Part shown: in pieces, positions 1 to 9,559 of the stretch
Layout of the letters: every line of letters starts with the position of its first letter
How positions within the stretch are numbered: the stretch's first letter is position 1
Source: Cudoniella acicularis
Taxonomy: Eukaryota > Ascomycota > Leotiomycetes > Helotiales > Helotiaceae
Length of the DNA: 35,843 nucleotides
Direction of reading: 5' to 3'
Assembly (NCBI GenBank): GCA_013054445.1
Contig: JAAMPI010000481.1
Span: forward strand, 1 to 35,843
Made by a program: the position numbers and the translations under genes
The notes under the pieces: model-generated
Told to the model about the DNA's origin: nothing
Database searches by the model: none
The model's input: only the letters and a program-made list of their open reading frames with translations

Positions 1-2150
1 CAAGCGAGGCTGGTGTTGGTGCTGGGCGGGAGGGAGAGCGAGTGAGCGAAAGTGAGCACTGAGCAGCAGCACGAGGCAGCGCAGCGAAGACGAACAGGGC
101 ACACGGCGGAGGGGGGAAGCTTCCTCGTTCTGCTCGGTGCTGCTCGTGCTCGCTGGGGAGGAAGGAGGTGGGGGAGCTGCTAGGGAGGACGATCCGATGA
201 GGAAAGGAAACGGGCTGTTTACAGATGAAGAAACAGAGCAGCCAGAGCGCAAGAGGGGGAGATCGCAGAAACAGAAGGGAGCAGAAAGCGTTCACGCAGG
301 GCAGCGCAATGCAGTTGCAAACAGCAGCGCAAAACAGAGCAGAACAGAACAACCGGCCTGGGGTTGGCCAGGCTGGGTACGGTTCTGTGCTGTCAGTAAG
401 CAGCTTCAGTTGGGGAGAGTTGGGGCGAATGGGGACGGCTCCAAGCTGCTACTGCTAGGCTGTAGGCCTTGTTGAAAGCCGTATTTTGTCCCTCCGTACT
501 TTGTGCGGAGTTGCCTCCCGCGGGGAGAGCTGCTGCTACTGCTGCTGCCGCCGTTCTTCACTTGAGGCCCGTCACGGTCAGGCTGTCTGAGCTGTGAGCC
601 TGTGAATGTGAGCGTGCGCAAGGCCGGCGTCTAGCGGGCAGAGGCGTGTGGCCAGCAGAAGCTTAAAGTTTTGCTCGCCAAGCTGGCAAGCTCCCTCTCC
701 CACGCCGATTTTCCTCGCAAGCCGGAGCGCTCGCGCCAATTCTTGCCCCTTGTTGACGCTAGCCTGGTCGAAGTGGCCCAGTGCTAAACGAGTCGCCCGC
801 AATGGCCGACAAGGGTCAAGAGGCACAGGGATAGGGGCAGGGGCGCAAAAAGACAGCGAGGGCGTCCTTGACGAGGGCCAGGGCCTGACTCTGGGAAAGA
901 CGGCGACGGCGACGGCGAGCAAAGAACTGCACTGCCCTGCCCTGCTCTTCGATTTCAATGTGTCCGCTGTCCAGATCCGATTTCCTTCGTAGAGGCTAGC
1001 GAGGGGGAGATAGACACCTTGAAACTCGGTGGACCGTGGATGCCACTAGATGGGCGTGGGCGAGGGCGAGGGCGAGGATCCCTCGACGCCGTGTCGTATC
1101 TGGTGTCTCTCCCGAGGGGCTCGCTATCTCCGGAGCCCGCTGAAGCAGTGAAGCCAGAAGGGCTTCCGCAGAGACAGACTCAGGGCTCCGTGTGCTGGAA
1201 GCCAAGCGCCGTGATGCCTGTGAAGGCCTCCAAGCACACTAAAGAACGCTGGCTCCTGCTCCTGTTCTGGATCTGAATCTTTCTTGATCTGTGCGGCGAT
1301 GTTCTGCTGCACGGCCGCTGAGCTGCGCTGCGCTGCGGTGGAAGCACCAGAAGTGGCCCACCATCCACCACCCACGGCCCGCACGCAAAAAGAGTGGAGC
1401 ACGAAGCGCAGCGTCCGCTGAGAGGCTACTGCTGCTGGTGCTGATGCTGGACCACTGGTGGTGCCGTGGCGTCGTGCGGACGCTGCACACCCTGCCACTC
1501 AGTCAGCACCCAACACCCACTGGCCGGCCCTGCTCTAGTCGCGGACATCTGGTGGTGCATCTCTCCACTCGCGCCTCAGCAAGACAAGCCCACCCGGTCG
1601 ATGACAACAAACAATCCCACCCCGCCGTGAGACGCCGACGAACTGATCGCAACTGATCTGTCCCAGCTTTTTCTTTGTTCAAAACCGTCTGAAACTTCCG
1701 TCTAGCAGCGCGCTTGGAGCTTGACAGCAACAGGAGCCACCATTCAAGACGCACGTTGGGACGTGTCTGCGCGCCTATTCCAGAATCCACAGTGAAGCCG
1801 CTGTGTCAACGCCAGACCCGGAGAGCTTGGACGAGACATGAGCATTGAGGAGGAAACGGAGGGGTCGGGAGTCCACGAGGCGCCGGCAGCGAAGCCTGCA
1901 AAAGCCTTCTAGCCAGCCAGCATGTGCGGATCCGAACCAGATTCAGCCTACACCGACAGCCCGCGAACTGATAGCGACAAATTTGATTGCGCAGATAAAT
2001 GACTTCTCCAATGCCCTTTCAACCATATCTCCCTTATTCATCTTGCTATTGTGCTCTCTGGTGGCAACTGCGAACGGTAATGCTACAGCTACTGTCCGTG
2101 TGAGAATCATTGCGGCAACTAAGTCTACACAGTTACAGATTTAGAGACTT
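1..2150. other. GC-rich region without a recognised gene
   Basis: I see no convincing coding gene here. The open frames are low-complexity, overlap one another on both strands and resemble no family I know. The plus strand is rich in purine tracts (for example around 225-300), so the minus strand is pyrimidine-rich, as fungal promoters and long 5' leaders often are. The inference is that this could be upstream or leader sequence of a leftward gene beyond the window edge. A hexamer repeat lies at 1052-1077. Confidence 0.4.
1052..1077. repeat. Hexamer tandem repeat (GGGCGA-like), about four copies
   Basis: Four consecutive units of the form GGGCG(T/A) occur within the GC-rich left flank. This is a simple short repeat and no function is apparent. 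Confidence 0.8.
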
Positions 2151-4450
2151 GCAAAGTTGCAACGGCCGGCAATCATTCAACGTTTCGCCGGCAGTGGACT
2201 GTTTTGCAGCGGGGCTTACCCAACGCTGCAACGCAATCGTGCTGACAGCAGATCCCTTTCCACTATTTCCTATCTAGTCGTCAAAAGAGCACAGTTGCTT
2301 TTGCCTGACCTGCTTGTGGCAGACGTTTGGTCAACAATATACCTGTTCTATCACTTCTGTGCGTCCCTTGAAGGCGCAAACCTGGGAGGAAGGTTCTTGC
2401 GGGAGGCGAGTGGGAACCCCCCGTATACGCTATGCAGCGCAGCCCAGACGCAGATGCAGTAGAGCTGCAGTAACTACTGCGGAGCGATCAGGCCGGAAGG
2501 CTACGCACAGAGCGCAAAGCCGGACAAGAGGTAGCTTGGAGGAATTCTCCGATTGCCTTCTTTCTGCCGCCTTGTGCAGAAGGTTCTGATCCGCTGTATG
2601 CAGCCTGGGCGAAGCTTCTGTTGGCAAAAGTCCGGAGTGCAGGACGCGTTGCGAGACCGTTTTGCAGACACACACACTGGCTTCCATAGCCAAGACGAGA
2701 GGCAGAAAAATTAGAGATGATGTGCATCAGATGATGCAGCTTTGGCTTGATCGGTAAAGCAGGCTGGCTGGAAAGGAGCTGCATGTAAATGTCGGTACGG
2801 TTGGGAGAACCTTCTTCTCTGGATATATTATTCTGAACAAATTAATTTCGAGCCCGTTTACCAGAGCTACAGGGGTTGAACACCGTGGGACTTCTGGGGA
2901 GCTACGGATTTTTTAGGGATACTCTGGACCCAAAGTAAAGCCGATTATCTTGGACGAAAAGAAACACCGTATCTGGACGTTCCGTTGAGAAGTCAGTCTC
3001 GCTTCATGAGCATCCTAAAATACTCTCATGCCTCCGTAAGGACAGGCATACTCCGGGGGTCTCCAAAACGTTCAAGAGTCTAGGACCGCTCTCGGGAGTG
3101 TTAACTTCCATATGTACCAAAGTACTGGGGATTCTGGCCAACTCAACCGGATTGAGCAATGAACGTATCAACTTCGAGTAGTAGCACTACCCCTTGAAAT
3201 ATTCAGTCATTTCAGTGTGGCCCATCCCTACAGACACCCTGAGCCTTTTCCAGGCCGTTATTGGATCCCAGATTAATGCAAGGACAGGCTCCAGGCTTTG
3301 CAAGCATTTCTCCATCCTGTAACTGTGGGGGCTGGTCGATGCAGGGCCCCGCGCAAAGAAGCACTGACTATTTTTGTTCAAGAACTTAATCGTGACGGGT
3401 TTTGATTCAGCCCTCATTTGGTACAATCAGCGGGTTCACACTATAAAAGCAGGCGTCTGGTAGAGAGGGCGGATGGAAGTCTTAGGGGGCTTTGTGTAGA
3501 AAACCAGACGTACAGGTGATGGAATATCGGTACCAAGGTTCCACGCGTTTATCGCAGAGGGCCTCGTGGAAATCCGTGATCCTTTACGCCTGCAGTTGTT
3601 TGCTGCGTTGAAACCATGAACTGGTATGTACAGACCGGGGTGCCAGACCAAGGTTCAGAAGCTCCGTGCAACCTAGATCGGCATTTTTCCCATAGAGATT
3701 CGAGGTTTGATTGAAGTCATAACCATTCTTAGAAACTTTTGACGACCGCTATCGTATCAGTTTTCAGGCTGAGGTGAGATCAAAAAGACTTGGTCAACAA
3801 CAACCTGCTCCAGACCGAATGATGCCTAGCTTCCAAACCTTTTTTTTACGCGTGGTGATTGCTTCCTCGCCTCGGAGCAACCTCATCTCTCCAAGGGCTC
3901 GTGACGACTTCACATTGGCTAGTCAAGCCCTCCGTATTCGTGGACGAAAAAGACTGGCCGACTAAAAAGCCATCCGAAGAGAATTGGAACCATCTCAAAC
4001 AGTAGCCGCGATCCCGATATTTCCTGTGCTGCAACAGTTTGCTTAGAAAGCCCCTTTATACGACTTCTTGTTTCGATGTCTCACGAGATAAAGAAATCTC
4101 GATACGTCACACTTTCATCCCTTGTTGGGAATTGCGAGACCCTCGAGACGGCAAATTCTAATCCGCAGGGCCCCGACGCAAGGAACAGACTCAACAGAAA
4201 GCAGCATGACACAACATACCGTTTGGAGATTCTCTACCAAGATCGGAAGAAACCTGTCATTACGTGGAGGTTGCAAAGCTCGTAGTATGAATGGACGTCT
4301 ACCATACATACTTTAAGCCTCATGTCTTGTATAGCATCACTTACTAATCGAGATGACTCCCCTAACACCTGCTGATGTACATTTAGTAGTAAACTTTCAA
4401 ACTCCGAGTCGTGTCCATCCTATTTTTATCTACCTCAAGGCCGCAACTGA
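2151..4450. other. Non-coding stretch, no gene recognised
   Basis: Base composition is more balanced than in the flanking GC-rich blocks. All open frames are short, are broken by stops on both strands and have no family-like motifs. I saw no terminal inverted repeats or transposase motifs, although a heavily decayed element cannot be excluded by eye. Confidence 0.4.
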
Positions 4451-6240
4451 CGAGAATTTGTCACTTGCCTCGAATGATGTAACTGAAGGTTAGACCATCA
4501 CAAGATAGGGAAGGAGTCTTCTCGGGGAATAGTGGAAATTTCCCCATCAAAGCTTGTGACCCATGAAACGGATCCTGACGACATGCCATCCTCGCTGATG
4601 CGGCTCCCCGAGACACCATGATGCCAATCAGGAAAAGATGAGAAGGAGGACTGGCGGAAAGCACAACGGCTGTTCCGGTGTCGAAATAACACCGCACCAT
4701 TTCGCATGTTGAGCCCAAGACTTGTTGACCACGAGTCACGTTGTCTTACTCGTTGAAGTAGGCCATTGGCAATAAGTGCCCCACGTATTCTTGCGACTTC
4801 ACCGCCTCGCGTGGGACCCTGTCTTTTGCGGTCTTCCCCTACCCCCCTTGGCCAAGACGGTGTTCTGTTTTTCCCAGTCCCGGCAACGGTCCCTGCAGCA
4901 TCTCTCAACGGATCCTCCGATGATTGGCCATGTTCCACCTGCGCGTAGCCGCTCTGCATACAGGAGTAGTGCCATCTGCAAGTCTGGCGCACATGTCGAA
5001 GGATGATTCAAGGATCAGAGTGGCTGCGACGGGGCCTCTTAGCCTGTTTCATGCGCTTGTCATCGTTGGCTGCTTCTGCAATATGCAGGCTGAGGATCCT
5101 GGGCGCGCACACCGGGAAAGAAGCGTTCGATGGCTGATGGCTGATGGCTGATGGCTGGTGGGTGGCAAGTGGAAGCTGTATTTCAAGCAAGCGACCACGA
5201 GCATGTCCATCAAACGGTACAACGCGTGCCAAAGAAAACGAACACAACTGGAGCTGGTCTCGGCCTTGCTGGACAATCGTTGCCCGTACGAAAGGCTGGC
5301 CTATCATCTTATCGACATGGCCGGCGCCAGCCGCGATCGAGGCAGAGTGGTCGTCGGGTTACCCCAATCACCGTCAACCACGTCGTTGCGAGCAACTTTC
5401 TCAGCGGCGGGGGCCACACTGGACCACACTGGCCACACTAGCGACGGGGGCAACTTTTGGCGTCTAGGATCGATCAGCGCTTTAGCCTATCCGCGCCAAG
5501 GGTTGAGACGCAGTGCAGCTGCCCCGCCAGCCCCACCCTCGCTCCACGTCCATGCTCCATGCTCCACGGGCCATGATCCACACCCAGGAAACCTTTGCAA
5601 AATTCCGGTCATAGCTCGAGAGTCGACTCCACCCAGGCCAGGACAGTACACTGAGTCCAGCCTTCGAGCAAACTTTGCTGCAGACCGCGGACACTCGCAG
5701 TGTACCCGCAAAGCAGGACACGAGGACTGGACGTACCGTACCGCACCGCACAGCGCGTCGCATCGAGACATTGGCACACCGGGCGCTGGAGCTGGCTATG
5801 GCCATTGCTTCGACACCTGGGCTCGCCGCCGTCAACTGATGTGCTGGGCCATGCGATTATTCCATGCAATTCGTAGGGCGGATCAAGAGCAAATCGAGAG
5901 TCTGCAAGTGCGGACCGTTCTGTCCAGGGATTGACGCGCCAGCCAATCACACTCACATGCAACGCACGACATTTCCGCAATGATAGCAGCCACCGACCCC
6001 GACGTATGCCAGCGTACTTGGAAAAAGAGTTAGACATCGACAGCGTGCTCGAGTATCAGCAGCCCATCTCCATGGTGTCTTTGAGCTTTTCAAGGCTCGT
6101 TCTACTCGCGCCAGCTACGGTCCCGGCTCCCGAGCCTCCAGACAATAAACGCCTCTGCGACGGCCAGACCCTATCGCGCGATCGATTTTAATCTATCTTC
6201 CCGGGGCGGCCAAGCCGTTTCTCGAGCGGGGGCTGATTCG
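4451..6240. other. GC-rich non-coding stretch with simple repeats
   Basis: The longest open frame here (plus strand, 5158-5934) overlaps equally long frames on the minus strand and has no recognisable motif, so I treat it as chance in GC-rich DNA. Simple repeats are visible: a heptamer array at 5129-5156 and short CCATGCTCCA-like repeats near 5540-5580. Confidence 0.4.
5129..5156. repeat. Heptamer tandem repeat GATGGCT x4
   Basis: Four exact copies of GATGGCT are followed by a degenerate GGTGGGTGGC tail. It lies in the gene-free left flank. Confidence 0.9.
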
Positions 6241-7840
6241 GAGAACAGATGGCGTCGACTTTCGTACTAGCGTCTTCTTCACCGCCTTTCGCTTCTAATA
6301 ACAGCAATCCCCTCATTCGCTCCTTGCTGCTCAACGTCAGTCCTCAACGTCGAAAAATAATCCCCCATCAGACGGCACAAAAGTCTCTTTCCCGTCACCA
6401 ATCGAAACCACATCACGGCCGTAGGTCGTAGCGGCATCGTTATCGGTATCGGCGCAGGGTTATATTGCCCCAGCCCTTTTTGTCCAACTGACGAGTCTCC
6501 GACAGGGCTCTGGGTGGGACTGAACGTTTGACCACCACGAACCTCTGCATCGTGAGACCAAAAGCCTAAAGAAAGAAAGATCTGGTCCGAAGGAGCATGG
6601 CAGTGTTGCAATATTGCGAGAGTGTGCTGAGGATGCGAACGTGTTCATGAACGTGTTTGCTGCAGCCCTTTCTAAATTCTCACCATGTCGGCCACCCTTT
6701 TCCAACCAGGACCAATATAGCCTCAATCCTTCCCCATATTACCGTGACACAATCCCTTCTCCCATGTCCCAGAGGAGCGCAATCCTAATCCCCGTCGTCG
6801 TCATGCTATAAGCGGGGCAGCTATAAGCACCTCTTTCAGGCTTTTAGTGTGGGCGCGGATACTCCCGTTTTCGGAGGCATAGTCGACCACATATTTTTTC
6901 CTCGCATCTCACGCTTGCCGTTCTCGTGACCCTCACATGGGCAACTCTTACCATTTCGTAATGCTCTTTGACGAAACCGTGAAACCCTCGTGTCCCAAAG
7001 GATGCAAAACCCGCTCAGCTTATATTGCCGTTGCATGAGAGCAGCAGCTTATATTAAAATATGTACTGTACGACGTTTGAAGAGAGCCACTAGAGGTCGT
7101 CCAAGCAAGGTGATGTGCCTCTACTCCAGGCCCGCTCTTGCTTGTGCTTGTTCGCTGGTGTGTGTGAGTGGAGAGTTGGCTCATTCCTGGGTGGCGGAGA
7201 ACTGTGAGCTGCGCCCGATATCTGCACGCGGTATCGGTCGAGCATCAGCTCTCACGCACGACATACTTGCGTTGAGACTGCCTCGAGCAGATCTGACGAC
7301 GATTCTGCAGAAAAGCCGGTGGTCTGCAAGAGTCTGCAAGGCGAGCGGGTTCTTGCATATGTGCATTTGTAGGCTCTGCTATGAACTTTGGAGATGTGTA
7401 ACAGTAGAAATACCGAAGATCTTTTTGTTCAGTCGAAGTCTTTGGACTCGGCCGAGGAAAATGGGGGCGGAGGGACGCGGGGTAGCTATCGGAAGACCTT
7501 GGTTCTCCTGGCTGTACTGTTGTAAAAATGGAACGTGGAGCACCATGTAGCGAAGGCTGAGCAGCATCCTTCAGACAAGAGCGTGGCATCCAATTCGATT
7601 TAGGCAATATAGAAGTGTGAGTCAAGGTGAAGCTTGATGGCGATGGTGTCGCAGAGTTTGAGGGGTCTTGAAGGTGGGTTAGGGATACTCACAGTAGAAT
7701 AGCCATTCGCAAGAAATCGAGTCAGAGAAACACGTTTTTTTTTATTTTCCGCTCAACGAAGCTCGGCGGGTTTGCTTCTGTGATGAACAGAAATCCCAGT
7801 GGTCAGTGAAAATTTAAAGGATGTGGGGTCTAATTAGGAA
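6241..7840. other. Non-coding stretch upstream of the BRCT gene
   Basis: No gene is supported. A 186-codon plus-strand frame (6990-7550) overlaps minus-strand frames of similar length; its translation is rich in Cys, Arg and Ser and lacks any family-like motif. CT-rich patches around 6290-6420 and 6680-6790 look like promoter or leader sequence on the plus strand. Confidence 0.35.
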
Positions 7841-7842
7841 GG

Positions 7843-7866
7843 CACGTGTTCACGTGTGTTCACGTC
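7843..7866. promoter_or_regulatory. Cluster of three CACGT(G/C) E-box-like sites
   Basis: Two perfect palindromic CACGTG sites (7843-7848 and 7851-7856) and a CACGTC (7861-7866) are spaced 8-10 bp apart, about 210-235 bp before the ATG of the BRCT gene. CACGTG is the core bound by fungal bHLH factors such as Cbf1-type and sterol-regulatory proteins. That a bHLH factor acts here is inference from spacing and position. Confidence 0.45.
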
Positions 7867-7969
7867 GTCACCCCAACGATCTAGGACTGTACTTATGTAG
7901 ATGTTACTGCTGCCTTTCTCCCACTCCCACTATACCGCGTCTCAACGGACCTTGATGATGTGAGATACA

Positions 7970-7994
7970 ACGACTTACGACTTACGACTTACGA
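7970..7994. repeat. Heptamer tandem repeat ACGACTT x3.6
   Basis: Three full copies and one partial copy of ACGACTT lie about 85 bp before the ATG of the BRCT gene, so they probably sit in its promoter or leader. Confidence 0.85.
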
Positions 7995-8078
7995 AATAGT
8001 TAACGAGGTTAGATGGTATTCTTCCTGACGATACCAAGCTAATAATATCCAACCAACGGTACCGGCTGTAATTGCGAC

Positions 8079-8973
8079 ATGCTGCCCACAAAATCTTCTA
8101 TTCCAGCGGCAGCTGAGCCAAAGCACAACGCCTATTTTGATGCTTGGAACTCATCCTCAACTGGTCATCAGAGAGCAGAGAATCGCCTAGGCGCGTCGAC
8201 AAGATGGCGGCAGTCACGGAGTACCAAGCTGTCACATCAGTTCAAGAGTGGAGGTACTGGTGGAAAGCGAATTTCTGATTCCGTCGGGGCAGGATCTGAG
8301 GATTGGGACGAGAAGGCAAAGGCTTTGATACCGAAACATGTTAGGGAGAGAGCAAGAATGAGCGTTGGTGACTTGCTAGTTGGGAAAATCAAAGGTAGCA
8401 TGCCTGGGCGATGCCAGTTGGACAATTTGAACTATGCAGCTAACTGTCGAATAGCTCCAATGAGTGAAGAGGAGAAACTCATGGCTGAGAGGAAAAAGGA
8501 AGATGATTTAAGAGAGGAAGAAAAACTAAACAGGAAGAAGGCAGTCTTTGACGGACTGGTGATATATATCAATGGGAGCACACATCCATTCATCTCAGAC
8601 CACAAATTGAAACACCTTCTGGCCGAAAATGGGGCAAGGCTTTCCCTCCACCTAGGAAGAAGACAAGTAACGCATATCATTCTCGGACGGCCATCTGGAA
8701 CCCAAGGCCTAGGCGCTGGTGGCGGGCTAGCCGGAACGAAAATTGAGAAAGAAATAAGAATGGGAGGATGTGGTGTGAAATATGTTGGCGTTGAATGGTA
8801 AGTAGCTGCTGCCGAAGTCCCAGATATAAAACCTTTACTGAAATGATTAAAGGGTCCTTGAAAGTATGAAAGCTGGGAAGCGGCTTCCCGAGACACAATT
8901 TACGAATCTAAAGGTTGCGGCGAAAGGACAGCAGAGCGTCTACCGCATGTTCAGCCAAACAAACAGCTCTTAA
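8079..8973 (+). CDS. BRCT-domain protein with a REV1-like BRCT, possible DNA-damage/replication adaptor
   Basis: Two exons, 8079-8797 and 8853-8973, joined across a 55-nt intron (GTAAGT...TTAAAG), give 279 aa. The intron splits the codon of the conserved BRCT tryptophan (residue 240, GVEW); exon 2 completes the domain with VLESMKAGKRLP. The BRCT domain runs from about residue 157 to 258 and includes FDGLVIYINGSTHP and VTHIIL, resembling the REV1 BRCT, but there is no polymerase domain. The N-terminus has a motif around residues 20-40 (NSSSTGHQRAENR) that I associate with a conserved fungal family. A charged Glu/Lys helix spans about 128-155. Near the C-terminus QQSVYRMF (266-273) resembles a degenerate PCNA-interacting motif. 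BRCT domains bind phosphopeptides or DNA ends; a role in DNA repair is family inference. Confidence 0.82.
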
Positions 8974-9559
8974 TTGTCAGAAACTAACCTACAAGGTTGA
9001 AATTTTTGGGTCGGGAATTTTCTCCAACTGGATTCCTTTTGTTTTCATTCATTTATCATGTCTATTGATGCTTTTACGACAATTCGGTCTGGTTTGTTGA
9101 CGGCGCCTTTTACTAGGAATCGGGAAGCATTGGCAACTGGCAGCATTAGCATTACAGGGAGCATTGGCAGCATTGGCAGCATAGGAAGCATAGGAGGCAT
9201 AGGGAGCGTGGGGGGTATGGGAAGCATAGGAAGCATTGGCACCTTAAGGAGCATTAGCATCATTTGGGGCATAGGAAGCATGGGAATTATAGGCAGAATT
9301 ATTAAGAATTGAAAGCCTATGAATCCAAATTCATTTCAAATATCATAATTCTATTGGCCTTGCGCAAAACTATCATGGCGCATAAAATGAGCCCTTCTGC
9401 AGGTGATGTTGTTGTTCTACCGGATTGGGACTAGCTTAAGTAAACAAACCGGAGGCATACCTGCCTGACCTCAACAACACAAATATTAACGACAACCACC
9501 ACGTTAATCCGATTCAATCTTCGAATAACGGTACGTGGTGTGTGGAATCAAGTATCGGA
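8974..9559. other. Intergenic region between the BRCT and Cut12 genes
   Basis: This contains the 3' end region of the BRCT gene, a 9-bp-period minisatellite (9122-9294) and the promoter of the next gene. An 84-codon ATG-to-stop frame (9058-9312) is mostly made of the repeat (Gly-Ser-Ile triplets) and is probably not a gene. Confidence 0.6.
9122..9294. repeat. Degenerate minisatellite, 9-bp period (GGAAGCATA/GGCAGCATT)
   Basis: About 18-19 imperfect 9-bp units of the form GG(A/C)AGCAT(A/T) follow one another. Because the period is a multiple of three, the plus strand reads as Gly-Ser-Ile repeats and the minus strand as Leu-Pro-Met repeats, with no stop in either frame. It sits in the 587-bp gap between two plus-strand genes. 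Confidence 0.85.

Noticed and set aside
137..475. 112-codon frame at the left end
   Set aside because: It comes from purine-rich low-complexity DNA, opens with CTG rather than ATG, and several overlapping frames are equally open.
5158..5934. 258-codon plus-strand open frame
   Set aside because: It overlaps equally long minus-strand frames in GC-rich DNA, its composition is not protein-like, and it shows no motif or splice context.
6990..7550. 186-codon plus-strand open frame
   Set aside because: The translation is rich in Cys, Arg and Ser without any domain pattern, and the opposite strand is also open; treated as chance.
9058..9312. Possible 84-residue Gly-Ser-Ile repeat protein
   Set aside because: It is produced by the 9-bp minisatellite, which is open on both strands; kept as a repeat rather than a gene.
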